A stretch of 64,000 nt of DNA from Paenibacillus_E sp042676385 (GTDB taxonomy: Bacteria > Bacillota > Bacilli > Paenibacillales > NBRC-103111). Where the stretch lies: contig NZ_JBHTHA010000015.1 of the NCBI RefSeq assembly GCF_042676385.1, forward strand, positions 39,408-103,407. The letters are read 5' to 3'. Shown here piece after piece: positions 42,835-52,288 of this stretch. The notes below the pieces were generated by a model. The model had not been told where the DNA came from. It was given only the letters and a program-made list of their open reading frames with translations, and searched no databases. Numbering within the stretch: the first letter of the stretch is position 1; the number at the start of each line of letters is the position of its first letter. A program made the translations under genes and the position numbers.

Positions 42835-42885
42835 AGCGACAGTCTAGGACTATATTTTCTCGTCCATGGCTTGTCGCTGTTTCAA
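42835..42885 (+). terminator. Terminator-like nested hairpin
   Basis: AGCGACA...TGTCGCT enclosing GGAC/GTCC, followed by GTTTC. Confidence 0.6.
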
Positions 42886-43051
42886 TTTCTGGTTTGGCCA
42901 ATATCGATGTATAACATGGATGCCGTCCTGTGCTGTAGGCCTAGTGTTTTGCCAAGGTTTTACTGAACCCTCAAAACGATACGATTTCATCCTCGCGAAA
43001 TAAATAGCGAGCTGTTACCGGGGGCATCAATAAGAGGCCGGCCCCTTACTT

Positions 43052-43525
43052 TTAAGACATACTTGCCAGATGCTCATCAAGACGATCCATGGTCTGTTCG
43101 CCGCCTGGGACGGCATATGTTTTCACCTTATCGAATATAGCGGCATCTTCTTCAAAAACTGTGCTATAAGTGAGTTTGGTCTTACCATCCAAATCTTCAA
43201 AGATCGTAGTCGCCAGAAAATGAGGAAACACATCATGTTTAAAGATGATTCGCTCGGGTTTAACAACCTCGACAAAGACGTTGGTGTTGGGATAATCAAC
43301 GCCATCAGGACCATGCATGATAAACTGCCATGTACCGCCCGGCTTCATCTCAAACTTCTGAAAAGTCGTCGTGAAACCTTGAGGTCCCCACCACTTCGAC
43401 AGGTGCTCCTCTTTTGTCCAAGCATCAAAGACAAGATCCCGTGGAGTATCAAATACGCGGGTGATCACAATCTCGCGTTCACCTACTTGCGTTGTCATTT
43501 TGTTTGATGCGTTGTTTTGGTTCAT
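43052..43525 (-). CDS. AHSA1/SRPBCC-family protein A
   Basis: 157 residues with the AHSA1 hallmarks REIVITRVFDTPRDLVFDAWTKEEHLSKWWGP and a C-terminal DRLDEHLA helix. GGAGGGG precedes the ATG at 43525. Third gene of a MerR-AHSA1-AHSA1 unit. It likely binds a small hydrophobic compound sensed or produced under MerR control. Confidence 0.85.
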   Translation of the reverse strand: MNQNNASNKMTTQVGEREIVITRVFDTPRDLVFDAWTKEEHLSKWWGPQGFTTTFQKFEMKPGGTWQFIMHGPDGVDYPNTNVFVEVVKPERIIFKHDVFPHFLATTIFEDLDGKTKLTYSTVFEEDAAIFDKVKTYAVPGGEQTMDRLDEHLASMS

Positions 43526-43577
43526 GTCCACCCCTCCAAAATGAATCCTCAATCGATTTGTAAACTCTCCGCAACTT

Positions 43578-44018
43578 TCATTGCCCGTCCAGAGCGTCGC
43601 CGAGCTTGTCCAATAATAGTTTCGTTCCGTGTTCCCGCAGTTCTGGCTTATCATGGCCGTCCAGAAAAACACCCTGCTCTGTGTAGACCAACCGTGTGCC
43701 GCCGTCCTCTGGTTTGAACTCCACCGTCGTCACGGAGACGGATAACCGCGTTTCGTCCATGTCCAGCGTGTACGAGTAGACAATGCGTCTGTCCGGAACG
43801 ATCTCTTGATAGCATGCGTCCATAGTGAAGACTGGGCCTCCCGGCGGGCCTCCACGGCTGTACTCTCGTCCTCCTACGCGGAAATCGAACTCGTCGGCTT
43901 TCGGGAACCAGACGGCTTTGGCGGCTTGGCCCGCCCAAGCGGCGAATACCCTGGCAGTCGAATGCTTATAGTTCCTTTCGATGACGAAAGTGGAATGGTT
44001 GGCAGATGGTTCATTCAT
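43578..44018 (-). CDS. AHSA1/SRPBCC-family protein B
   Basis: 146 residues, same fold (FVIERNYKHSTARVFAAWAGQAAKAVWF; TTVEFKPEDGGTRLVYTEQG). It overlaps the MerR gene end by eight bases, indicating translational coupling. GC content is higher than in the flanking genes. Confidence 0.85.
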   Translation of the reverse strand: MNEPSANHSTFVIERNYKHSTARVFAAWAGQAAKAVWFPKADEFDFRVGGREYSRGGPPGGPVFTMDACYQEIVPDRRIVYSYTLDMDETRLSVSVTTVEFKPEDGGTRLVYTEQGVFLDGHDKPELREHGTKLLLDKLGDALDGQ

Positions 44019-44520
44019 GGTCGAATCCTCCTTGGCCGGGTTCTCCCGGATGTTCGTCTAAATATGCGCCGAGTTGGTCGAGGTGGAGATTCCAGCTCGA
44101 CTTCTTCTCTTCCAAATACTTCTCATGATTCATCCTCATTGACCGCATGATTTTAGTGAAATTTTCAACTGTCAACGGTTCGTTTCTGTGCATCCGGCTT
44201 GATACATTCTCGAGTTCGTGCAAAAGCTTCTGTTGCATACGAATGTTTTCTTTTAGCCGGGCTATTTGTAGGGAAACTGTGTCTAATAGGCTTAGCTGAT
44301 CACCAGCGATAACGGCTTTAATTTGCTCCAGAGACAGCCCTAACTCTTTCAAGGACAGAATTTGCTGCAGACGCGAAATGTCCGTTTCCGTATAGAGCCT
44401 GTATCCGGAATTAGAATGCCCGGATGGCGAAAACAAACTGATTTGATCGTAAAATCGTAAAGTGCGAATCGTTAGTCCCGCCAATTTCGCAAGTTCTCCG
44501 ACTTTCCACTCTCGTTGCAT
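44011..44520 (-). CDS. MerR-family regulator
   Basis: 169 residues: N-terminal winged helix (WKVGELAKLAGLTIRTLRFYDQISLFSPSGHSNSGYRLY), long coiled-coil dimer helix (about 75-110), then a C-terminal effector part without an obvious Cys metal site, as in multidrug/TipA-like MerRs. The ATG at 44520 is eight bases from GGAG; the earlier ATG overlaps it. The promoter has the typical 19-base spacer. Confidence 0.88.
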   Translation of the reverse strand: MQREWKVGELAKLAGLTIRTLRFYDQISLFSPSGHSNSGYRLYTETDISRLQQILSLKELGLSLEQIKAVIAGDQLSLLDTVSLQIARLKENIRMQQKLLHELENVSSRMHRNEPLTVENFTKIMRSMRMNHEKYLEEKKSSWNLHLDQLGAYLDEHPGEPGQGGFDHE

Positions 44521-44562
44521 GATCATCTCCTTTCTTGAGCGCTAGCTGTTACCGGTAAATTT

Positions 44563-44593
44563 ACTATACACCGTTACGTAACGTAATGGTCAA
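44563..44593 (-). promoter_or_regulatory. MerR-type promoter with 19-base spacer and palindrome
   Basis: Minus strand TTGACC, 19-base spacer containing the palindrome CGTTACGTAACG, then TATAGT. The overlong spacer with an operator inside is the MerR activation architecture. Confidence 0.8.
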
Positions 44594-44829
44594 GTATTTA
44601 ACAAAAAAAGTAAATGTTCCATTAACAGAAAAACTCCGAACGTCGGCAATTGGCGGCTTGTTGCGCTAACAGGCAGAATCGCGGGAAAATATGGCGATTA
44701 AAGTTTTGAAATTTTCAAGTATTGTACTATGATAAACTTGATTCCATTATTTAATTCGAGCGTTGGTATGGGACAGTGTCCCTTACACGTACACAATTTA
44801 GAGAACAGTATACCTAAGGAGTGGTAGAA

Positions 44830-46032
44830 ATGGCGCGTGTTTTATTTATTAGTGGTGGATCAGAGGGACATATCAATCCAACTATTGGAGTTGTGGAAGA
44901 GCTTATTTCGCGTGGAGAAGAGGTCGTGTACTTTTCTATAGAAGCTTTTCGGGAGCGTATTGAGAAGACGGGAGCTACAGTACGAACATTTGACGATCAA
45001 AAATTTATAAAAGCCTTTATCTCAGGTGGAAGAGATTATTTACTCGAAAGAATCAACGGTCTTTTACTTACGGCAGATATAGTCATACCTAGCGTTCTTG
45101 AACAGATCAAAGGAGAGCAGTTTGATTACATCATCCATGATTCCATGTTTGGTTGTGGACGTTTACTTGCTCAAATTCTTAAGCTTCCTGCAATCAACTC
45201 TTGTACTTCTTTTGCGCAGTCAAAAGTATCATTCGATAAAATGTTGGAGCAATTTTCTATAAACGTCCCTACAGAAATAGTTAAACCTATACAGGATAAA
45301 TTTCAAAACCTAACGGTAATGGTGAAGGAAAAATATGATGTGGAGATCCATTCTCCTTACGAAGTGTTTTGTAATCCAGCACCACTTACAATCGTTTATA
45401 CAACTAGGGAGTTTCAACCTTATGGAGAAGCATTTGACCAAACTTATAAATTTGTAGGTCCATCCATCTCTTCACGATTAACTCAAAAAAGCTTCGACTT
45501 TACTGCAATCAAGGGGAAAAACCCAATTTACATTTCACTGGGTACAGTCTTTAACCAAGCAATTGATTTCTATAAGCTTTGTTTTGAGGCATTTGGGAAC
45601 ACTGGTCATACTATTGTCATGTCTATTGGGAATAGAACCCAAATTTCTGATTTAGGGGAAATTCCTAAAAACTTTATCGTAAAAAATTATGTTCCACAAA
45701 CGGATGTACTGCAGTACACTAAATTATTTATTACACATGGTGGAATGAACAGTACCAATGAAGGTCTCTATTACGGGGTACCGCTAATTGTAATCCCACA
45801 AAGCGCGGATCAGCCGATCATTGCCGGGCAAGTCGCCAATATCGGAGCAGGCATTAAATTACAAATGCAAAGCTTGACTGCAAATCAACTACGGGAAGCC
45901 GTAGATCATGTGTTAAGTTACTCATCTTTCAAGAAAGCTGTTGCAAGTATTAGGGAATCCTTTCAAAAATCAGGTGGGTATCATCAAGCCGTTGATGAGA
46001 TTTTCAAATTTAAAAGTCAATATCATATCTAA
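44830..46032 (+). CDS. MGT-family macrolide-type glycosyltransferase (YjiC-like)
   Basis: 400 residues, GT-B fold of family GT1. The donor-binding region FITHGGMNSTNEGLYYGVPLIVIPQSADQ is the PSPG-like motif, and the N-terminal FISGGSEGHINPTIGVVEEL contains the catalytic His. Such enzymes transfer UDP-glucose to macrolides, flavonoids or other acceptors in the cytosol. ATG 44830 is nine bases from AAGGAG. Confidence 0.87.
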   Translation: MARVLFISGGSEGHINPTIGVVEELISRGEEVVYFSIEAFRERIEKTGATVRTFDDQKFIKAFISGGRDYLLERINGLLLTADIVIPSVLEQIKGEQFDYIIHDSMFGCGRLLAQILKLPAINSCTSFAQSKVSFDKMLEQFSINVPTEIVKPIQDKFQNLTVMVKEKYDVEIHSPYEVFCNPAPLTIVYTTREFQPYGEAFDQTYKFVGPSISSRLTQKSFDFTAIKGKNPIYISLGTVFNQAIDFYKLCFEAFGNTGHTIVMSIGNRTQISDLGEIPKNFIVKNYVPQTDVLQYTKLFITHGGMNSTNEGLYYGVPLIVIPQSADQPIIAGQVANIGAGIKLQMQSLTANQLREAVDHVLSYSSFKKAVASIRESFQKSGGYHQAVDEIFKFKSQYHI

Positions 46033-46065
46033 ATATAAATGGACTTTCTCAACTAACAGACAGTT

Positions 46066-46112
46066 ATCCCTAAGAATCGTTTATTAACGATGATTAGGGA
46101 TATTTTTTTTCG
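46066..46112 (+). terminator. Terminator
   Basis: ATCCCTAA-g-AATCGT...ACGATgaTTAGGGAT followed by ATTTTTTTT. Confidence 0.9.
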
Positions 46113-46175
46113 CGATCTTGAATTCTTTGTAACAAAATCCCAGATTTTTACGTTTGTTTCGTAGGAGGTGCTTAA

Positions 46176-46551
46176 ATGAACAAATTTATTATTATAATTC
46201 TCGCCGTACTTAACTTAGTTGCATGCGGTCAGTCTTCACCATCTGAAGAACAAACAGCAAATCTCTCTCTTCCCAAATTTTACGATTTTACATGCGTCAG
46301 GTCTCTTTTATTTCTCTATTAAAGATAGTAATGGCAAGGGGGTTAATACATTTGCAATGGCTATGGTAGGAAAATATCGTACTTTTCAAGGAAAAGGGAT
46401 GATTACTGAGCATTACACGTATAAACTTGAAAAGCCAGGTTTTTATGAAGTTTCGGCAGTTGCAAAATTCACAGTTGGAAACGGGGACAATGTAAAAGAC
46501 TTAGAACTTGAAACTAACAAGGCAAGTTTTGAGGTAATACCACTCAACTAA
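46176..46551 (+). pseudogene. Frameshifted lipoprotein gene
   Basis: AGGAGGTG precedes the ATG at 46176, and the reading MNKFIIIILAVLNLVACGQ is a lipoprotein signal with lipobox LVAC. After about 33 codons the frame is lost. A different frame then continues with GLFYFSIKDSNGKGVNTFAMAMVGK... to VIPLN at 46551, a YtkA-like or similar beta domain. A short deletion near 46265-46290 would explain the break. Confidence 0.7.
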
Positions 46552-46566
46552 CGGAAAAAAATAGAT

Positions 46567-47076
46567 TTATTCAGCCGTTTCATCAAGATCTTCATTATAT
46601 GCCATTATTCCGCGTTTAAAATAAAGAAGTTTTTCGTCTGAGGTAGTCTCCATTAAATTGGTGATCAGAAGTTCAATGCTTTCCTTGTAGTTTTGGCTAT
46701 TGTAGAGAGCCATGGTTAGAAACACTTGAATCGCTCGGTTCTCTGGAAATTCTCGCATACCTCTGCGTAACGTCTCAACTGCTTTATTGTAGTTGCCCAA
46801 GTAGCGGTAAGTACTCCCTAGACCCATTAGGCATCTTTCTAAATCAGGACCAGATAGGCCCAACTCAAGGGCTCGCTCATAAAATGGAATAGCCTCTCGT
46901 CCAAGGCCGGAATTGTCATGCGCTACACCGGTTTGATAGTTGATCTCAGCATCATTCGGGTAACCAGAGAGTAGTTCTAACAATTGTTTCCGAACCTCAC
47001 TTAAGATCGCTTGATCTTGCTTGGCTCGTCCTTCTTCACGCCGTTCAATTATTTTACTCAATTCGTCTCTTCTCAT
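46567..47076 (-). CDS. Tetratricopeptide-repeat protein
   Basis: 169 residues with about three TPR motifs (ALELGLSGPDLERCLMGLGSTYRYLGNYNKAVETL; AIQVFLTMALYNSQNYKESIELL) after a charged N-terminal helix. Cytosolic; probably a protein-protein adaptor. The ATG at 47076 follows GGTGAAAAT; the longer frame begins with unlikely sequence. Confidence 0.8.
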   Translation of the reverse strand: MRRDELSKIIERREEGRAKQDQAILSEVRKQLLELLSGYPNDAEINYQTGVAHDNSGLGREAIPFYERALELGLSGPDLERCLMGLGSTYRYLGNYNKAVETLRRGMREFPENRAIQVFLTMALYNSQNYKESIELLITNLMETTSDEKLLYFKRGIMAYNEDLDETAE

Positions 47077-47252
47077 ATTTTCACCATTCCCAAGTCGCGC
47101 TGTCTTTTTTAGATAAGACCATCTTAACATAAACATGACTCTCATTGCGTTACCGAGGAACTAGGATTTATAACTCAACAAAAACAAGGAGCATCAGAAT
47201 ATGATTTCGAATGGATGAAAATACTAAGCAAAAATTTTGTTAGGGAGGTATC

Positions 47253-48281
47253 ATGGAAACGACGATTAAACCCATAAAAATCGGTTCAACTAAATTGAAT
47301 ACCAGTGAAAAACTAACATCTGCAGAAATGGGTAAACTTTGGGCAACATTTGTAGGAAACAGCATGTCAAAATGTATATTACAATATTTCCTTCAACACG
47401 TTGAGGATGAAGATATTAAAACTTTATTACAGAATGCATTAAAATTAAGCTTAGAGTTCATGAAAACAATTGAAGATATTTTCAGGAAAGAACATTTCCC
47501 GATTCCTAAAGGTTTTACAGAAGAAGACGTAAACCTTGGTGCTCCTCGTTTGTTTGAAGATGAATACTATGTTCATTACTTGAAATATGCAGCAAAAGCA
47601 GGAATGAGCATCTATAATGTAGCCGTACCGCTTGTGTATAGGAAGGATGTAAAAGAATTTTTTATTTATTGTATGGATTCCACCATGGCTTTGATTGAAC
47701 AAATCAAAGATATATTAATGAATAAAGGATTCATTATTAAACCTCCTATTATTCCAGTTCCAGATAAAGTGGAGTTTATTCATCAAGACTTTTTAAATGG
47801 TTTTTTTGGACATGTACGACCTTTACATGCATTAGAAATTGCCCATTTCTATGATAATATTGAAAACAATGTAACAAGCAAGGCATTAATCATGGCATTT
47901 TGCCAAGTAGTAAAATCCGAAAAGATTCGAAAACTGTTTATAAAAGGCAAGGATATGACACATAAACACGTTGAACTCTATATGGAAAAACTACATAATG
48001 AAAATTTGCCTTCCCCATCGTTTCTTGACCATTTGGTTACAACATCAACATTTTCTCCATTTTCGGATAAATTAATGTTGTTTCATAAGACGGACATGTT
48101 TTCAATGAAAATTAGATCGTTTGGAAATTCTGCGGCTGTAAACGGAAGACATGATATAGGACTCCTCTATGCGAAGTCATTAATGAACATCTCATCATTT
48201 GTTGAAGATGCAGCAAAAATTATGATTGAGAACGGTTGGATGGAGCAACCGCCCTATGCGTTTAATAGAGATAAGAGCTAA
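47253..48281 (+). CDS. DUF3231 family protein
   Basis: 342 residues made of two similar helical halves (about 20-165 and 190-335), each opening with TSAEMGKLWATFVGNSMSKCIL-like or LHALEIAHFYDNIENNVTSKAL-like text, the DUF3231 ferritin-like bundle duplication common in Bacillus. Function not established. GGGAGG lies before the ATG, and a perfect terminator follows. Confidence 0.87.
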   Translation: METTIKPIKIGSTKLNTSEKLTSAEMGKLWATFVGNSMSKCILQYFLQHVEDEDIKTLLQNALKLSLEFMKTIEDIFRKEHFPIPKGFTEEDVNLGAPRLFEDEYYVHYLKYAAKAGMSIYNVAVPLVYRKDVKEFFIYCMDSTMALIEQIKDILMNKGFIIKPPIIPVPDKVEFIHQDFLNGFFGHVRPLHALEIAHFYDNIENNVTSKALIMAFCQVVKSEKIRKLFIKGKDMTHKHVELYMEKLHNENLPSPSFLDHLVTTSTFSPFSDKLMLFHKTDMFSMKIRSFGNSAAVNGRHDIGLLYAKSLMNISSFVEDAAKIMIENGWMEQPPYAFNRDKS

Positions 48282-48284
48282 GTT

Positions 48285-48318
48285 GAGGCTGCCGGGATAA
48301 CCGGCAGCCTCATCTTAA
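48285..48318 (+). terminator. Terminator (dispersed palindrome type)
   Basis: GAGGCTGCCG...CGGCAGCCTC, a perfect 10-bp stem, then ATCTTAAT. Confidence 0.8.
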
Positions 48319-48545
48319 TAGTATGACACAAGTTGACATATTTAAGGTTGATAATCGGTGGGCATTACCCCTGTTAATCCGTAACAAGAATGGACTGATC
48401 CGGACCGGCGATTGCTTTTGGTTACCGCTAATATCTCCGGCGAGCATTACTTCTCACTGCCAAGATTCGCGAAAAACGTACGCTAAACACATTTAAGTAA
48501 AAAGCCAGTCTCCTGATTTTTTTTGACGTTAAAAAAACACACTCG

Positions 48546-49247
48546 TCAGTGACGAATGTGCCTTGTAGCCACCCTAATAGGAACCTTTGCTTTAGAAACT
48601 TCAGCGCGCAATCGTACGGAAAGAGCCGAAACCCATCCGAACGCCGCCAATCCGGAGCACCCCATAATAACGCCGATCCAACTGCTCATGACCACGCCCA
48701 CTGCGATAAGCAAAGGAGAAATAAAGCCCGTCGCTATGCAATAGGTCTTCCAGCTGTGATTGCTTTGCGTGGCAAACCGGCGGGCAAAAACAAAGCATGC
48801 CGCAATCAGGCAGATGAAAGCCGTAAAGAAAGCCAAAGAATGGATGGCCGCAGAGCTGCTCATCGATGTCGGCATGGCCTCAGGGGCGCCGGGGGGGAAG
48901 CTGAGCCCGGGATCCGGACGGAACAGCCCGGCCGCGATCATTCCGATCCCGTAAACCCCGATGAGCAATGGCCCCCACACGCCGTCCTTGCCGCCTCGAA
49001 GCACACCGCGAATTCCTATGGACGCCAATACGGCGAGACATCCGGTGACGATAAAATCGGCACTTTGAATCCAACCCAAATCGCCCAGTGTTAAGGTGCT
49101 GATGGCGTGACGCCTGATATCGAATCCCGTACGAGTGAACGCCTGGACGATGGCTACTGCGAAAAACAACGGTGCGGAAACCGCCCCACCGATGAGTAGC
49201 AGTTTATTCAAATTTAGATTGTTCTTTTGGACAATTGCATTTTGCAT
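48546..49247 (-). CDS. DUF998 membrane protein
   Basis: 233 residues, about six membrane helices. The FDIRRHAISTLTLGDLGWIQSADFIVTG segment is the DUF998 signature. Function unknown. It follows the alpha/beta hydrolase gene by 19 bases and is probably expressed with it from the ECF42-type promoter at 50121. Confidence 0.85.
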   Translation of the reverse strand: MQNAIVQKNNLNLNKLLLIGGAVSAPLFFAVAIVQAFTRTGFDIRRHAISTLTLGDLGWIQSADFIVTGCLAVLASIGIRGVLRGGKDGVWGPLLIGVYGIGMIAAGLFRPDPGLSFPPGAPEAMPTSMSSSAAIHSLAFFTAFICLIAACFVFARRFATQSNHSWKTYCIATGFISPLLIAVGVVMSSWIGVIMGCSGLAAFGWVSALSVRLRAEVSKAKVPIRVATRHIRH

Positions 49248-49266
49248 AGTGATCTTCTTCCCATAG

Positions 49267-50076
49267 TTATTTTCCCGTAAAGAATGTCACAAGCTCCGAT
49301 GAAATGATCTTCGCATCAAGCTTCTTCGTGTGGCCGAGTCCCTTCTTGCTTTTCAGTTGCGAACGGGGGAGCGCCTTGGCCAGCGCCTGAGCGGCGCGAC
49401 GCATCGAAACCGGGCTCTCCGTACCCTCGAGCACAAGTGTAGGCATTTGAACCGTGCTCCATGCCTCGGTTGGCAGCGGCTTTCCTGCCGTATATCCATC
49501 GAGCAATGCCGCATCATAGGGGAGCGTGTGCGCTACCGCCATCAGGTTAGACCATACGCCTGGCAACAAGCGCATGATCCCGATAACGAAGGCAGGTACG
49601 CCCATCCCTTCGGTCATGAAATATTTGATGGCTTCGGCACGGCGATTGTCTGCAATCAGTTCCGTAACTTGACTGATAAAATCTTTAGGCGGCTGGCGGT
49701 CCGCCATATCCACGATAAACGGAGGCTCATGTAGCGCCAATTTCGCGATGTTGGCCCCTCTCGCCGCTGCCTGCAAGGCAAGAACCGCGCCGGACGACAG
49801 CCCCCATACATAAGCCGAACCGCCGACCTCATCGATCAAAGCCTGAAGATCTTCGATCTCTCGCTCGATGGCATAGGGCTGCTTGTCTCCGCTGTCCCCG
49901 CGACCGCGGCGGTCATAATTGTAGACCGTGAAGCGCTCTGATAACATGGATGCCAACTTCACCAGTCCTGGGAATTTGCGGTAGCTGAACGCTCCCCCAA
50001 CTAAGATAAGTGCCGGGCCTTGACCGGATTTGTCATAGGCAATCTTGGTGCCGTCTTTCGATGTTACCGTGTACAT
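49267..50076 (-). CDS. Alpha/beta hydrolase
   Basis: 269 residues. Oxyanion-hole GGAF, nucleophile elbow GLSSGA and a C-terminal His (GLGHTKKL) give the hydrolase triad; DRRGRGDSG is the usual turn after strand 4. Substrate unknown. The ATG at 50076 follows AAAGGAG; the longer frame would run through the promoter. It lies behind an ECF42-type promoter. Confidence 0.87.
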   Translation of the reverse strand: MYTVTSKDGTKIAYDKSGQGPALILVGGAFSYRKFPGLVKLASMLSERFTVYNYDRRGRGDSGDKQPYAIEREIEDLQALIDEVGGSAYVWGLSSGAVLALQAAARGANIAKLALHEPPFIVDMADRQPPKDFISQVTELIADNRRAEAIKYFMTEGMGVPAFVIGIMRLLPGVWSNLMAVAHTLPYDAALLDGYTAGKPLPTEAWSTVQMPTLVLEGTESPVSMRRAAQALAKALPRSQLKSKKGLGHTKKLDAKIISSELVTFFTGK

Positions 50077-50120
50077 GAAAATTCTCCTTTGCAATATATT
50101 TATCCAAGTCTCTATTAAAG

Positions 50121-50148
50121 CGACGAACCGCCGACGGGAGAATCGACA
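50121..50148 (-). promoter_or_regulatory. ECF42-type promoter of the hydrolase operon
   Basis: Minus strand TGTCGA-N17-CGTCG, about 45 bases before the start codon at 50076. The same boxes and spacing occur at 50584 and 52756. Confidence 0.8.
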
Positions 50149-50164
50149 CATCCGTGGGAAAAAA

Positions 50165-50536
50165 TTATAGATATTTTTCGGGCATCTCATCCAACTGACG
50201 AAGCTCGATCTCTCCTTCTCCGAATCCGTGGGGATCCGGCATCCGGAATGCCCACTCGATTGCTTCTTCTCTCGATCTTACCTCGATAAGCGTGAAGCCG
50301 GCGACGAGTTCTCTTGTCTCGATAAAGGGACCTTCCTTCATGACCGCTTCATCTCCTGGAACAGGATAAGAGAGACGGGTAGCGCTTGAGCTCGGAAGAA
50401 GATCTTCGGAGGCGAGCAGCACACCGGCTCTAGCCAATTGTTCGTGGTACTTCCGCATCGCTTCAAGCACTTCCCGTCCTGACGGCTGTCCGGATTCGGA
50501 AGCATTCGTCGCTTTGATGATCAACATGAATCGCAT
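50165..50536 (-). CDS. YCII/DGPF-domain protein 1
   Basis: 123 residues, the YCII-related family (MRFMLIIKAT start, KEGPFIETRELVAGFTLIEVRSREEAIEWA core). These proteins are regular neighbours and targets of ECF42 sigma factors; enzymatic role unknown. A close paralogue is at 52285. An ECF42-type promoter lies just upstream. Confidence 0.88.
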   Translation of the reverse strand: MRFMLIIKATNASESGQPSGREVLEAMRKYHEQLARAGVLLASEDLLPSSSATRLSYPVPGDEAVMKEGPFIETRELVAGFTLIEVRSREEAIEWAFRMPDPHGFGEGEIELRQLDEMPEKYL

Positions 50537-50583
50537 CGTGTTTACCTCCTATCATTGAGGCTTTCGTATTGCCTCTATATAAA

Positions 50584-50611
50584 CGACGAATGGAATCCGT
50601 GAAAATCGACA
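50584..50611 (-). promoter_or_regulatory. ECF42-type promoter of YCII gene 1
   Basis: Minus strand TGTCGA-N17-CGTCG. Confidence 0.8.
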
Positions 50612-50624
50612 GGCTAGAACGGTT

Positions 50625-50655
50625 CAAAAATAAGAAACCGCCCAATGATGGGCGG
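50625..50655 (-). terminator. Terminator of the sigma/DUF1801 transcript
   Basis: CCGCCCA...TGGGCGG; on the minus strand it is followed by TTTCTTATTTTT. Confidence 0.8.
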
Positions 50656-50662
50656 CGTTCGT

Positions 50663-51004
50663 TTATAGCGTACTGGAGGCTTGTTTTACCAGAGCGGTTA
50701 GCATTTCGCCCTCAATTTGCTGGCCATTGCGGAACTTGATCGTCTTCCGTTCCGGAGGGCCGTCGAACAATCCTTCGGGCAGCTCCAGCCCAGCCGCATT
50801 GAAGATCGTGAAGCTGATAGCATCCTTCGAAGTCGAGATCACTGCTGCATATTTTTTGTTTTTCAGGAAATGAGGCTTGTTGTATTGCATGCGCTCCTGA
50901 ACGTCGGGAATGGCGTTATGTACAATTTGGCGTAAATCATGGCACAGACTGGCTTGCCACGGCTCTTTGACTTTCTCGATAAACTCGGTAACTTCTTGGC
51001 TCAT
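50663..51004 (-). CDS. DUF1801 protein
   Basis: 113 residues of the DUF1801/YdhG-like family (LRQIVHNAIPDVQERMQYNKPHF; ISFTIFNAAGLELPEGLF). No known reaction. AGGAG precedes the ATG at 51004. Last gene of the ECF42 operon, 30 bases after the sigma gene. Confidence 0.83.
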   Translation of the reverse strand: MSQEVTEFIEKVKEPWQASLCHDLRQIVHNAIPDVQERMQYNKPHFLKNKKYAAVISTSKDAISFTIFNAAGLELPEGLFDGPPERKTIKFRNGQQIEGEMLTALVKQASSTL

Positions 51005-51034
51005 TTGAATTTCTCCTATCATATGCTTATCTGA

Positions 51035-52288
51035 TTATGCGGTGCTCTCTGACGCACGTTTCAAGAGCAGCTCGCGCTCCTTCTCATTGCGCGCCAAAGC
51101 TGCAGCTCGTTTGAATTCTGAACAGGCTTCTTGCTTGCGGCCCAGCTTCAGGAGAAAGTCCCCTCGTACGCTAGGTAAAAGATGATAATTTTTCAAGGAA
51201 GGTTCTTGCATTAACGCATCGACGACTTCTAGGCCCACTTCCGGGCCGAACGCCATCGAGAGCGCGACAGCGCGATTCAGTTCGACGACGGGGGATGGCG
51301 CGACTTGGGAGAGAGCGTCGTAAAGAGCAGAAATCCGAATCCAGTCCGTCTCTGAAGCCGTTCGAGCACTGGCGTGACACGCCGCGATCGAGGCTTGGAT
51401 CAAATAAGGACCGAACGCTTTGCCGAGACGCTCGGCTCGTTCGATCGCGGTTAGCCCTCGACGGATGAGAAGGTGATCCCATAGCGCCCGGCTCTGGTCC
51501 ATGAGCAGAATTGGTTCCCCACTTGGGCTGACCCGCGCCCGGAATCTGGACGATTGAATTTCCATCAGTGCCACGAGTCCATGGACTTCCGGCTCTGCTG
51601 GCGCTATCTCAGCGAGTATCCTTCCAAGCCGCAGCGCCTCATCGCAGAGCATGGGCCGGATCCAGCTTCCGCCGGAAGATGCGGCGTACCCTTCATTGAA
51701 CATGAGGTAGATGACCTCGAGCACAGACGACAGCCGCGCCGTCAGCTCGGCTTTCGGCGGCACTTCAAAAGGAACGCGTGCTGCTGCGAGTGTGCGCTTC
51801 GCTCGAACGATCCGCTGGGCGACGGTCGGTTCCGGAACAAGGAACGCGCTTGCGATTTCTTCAGTCGTCAATCCCCCGAGCAGCCGAAGCGTGAGCGCCA
51901 CCCGCGCCTCTGCGGAAAGGACAGGATGGCACGTCGTGAAGATGAGGCGAAGGAGATCATCGCCAACGGGATCGTCAAGCGCTTCATCCCAATCCGGCTC
52001 GTGCTGCCGGTCGATTTCCCAGCCTAGCTCCTCGTATTTGCGGTCGCGTAACTTGTTCCTGCGCAGGTGATCGATAGCCCGTCGCTTCGCGGTTGTCATC
52101 AGCCACGCTCCGGGGTTTTCGGGTATGCCGATCTTCGGCCACCGCTCGAGCGCGATGATAAGCGCATCTTGAGCCAGATCCTCGGCAAGCCCGACATCGC
52201 GTACCATACGAGCCAGACCGGCAATGATTCTGGCCGACTCGATTCTCCAGATTCCATCGATGGTGCGTTGGACTGCGGATTCCTTCAC
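51035..52288 (-). CDS. ECF42-family sigma factor
   Basis: 417 residues, twice the size of a simple ECF factor. Regions 2 and 4 (about 1-180; DVGLAEDLAQDALIIALERW, LTTEEIASAFLVPEPTVAQRIVRAKRTL) are followed by the long helical C-terminal extension (DUF6596/TPR-like, VIYLMFNEGYAASSG) that defines ECF42. No anti-sigma is expected. Its start overlaps the stop of YCII gene 2 by four bases. It probably reads the three TGTCGA-N17-CGTCG promoters. Confidence 0.92.
   Translation of the reverse strand: MKESAVQRTIDGIWRIESARIIAGLARMVRDVGLAEDLAQDALIIALERWPKIGIPENPGAWLMTTAKRRAIDHLRRNKLRDRKYEELGWEIDRQHEPDWDEALDDPVGDDLLRLIFTTCHPVLSAEARVALTLRLLGGLTTEEIASAFLVPEPTVAQRIVRAKRTLAAARVPFEVPPKAELTARLSSVLEVIYLMFNEGYAASSGGSWIRPMLCDEALRLGRILAEIAPAEPEVHGLVALMEIQSSRFRARVSPSGEPILLMDQSRALWDHLLIRRGLTAIERAERLGKAFGPYLIQASIAACHASARTASETDWIRISALYDALSQVAPSPVVELNRAVALSMAFGPEVGLEVVDALMQEPSLKNYHLLPSVRGDFLLKLGRKQEACSEFKRAAALARNEKERELLLKRASESTA

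Noticed and set aside
48549..49094. 181-codon plus-strand ORF opposite the DUF998 gene
   Set aside because: Antisense shadow; low-complexity Arg/Gly/Pro composition and no ribosome site.
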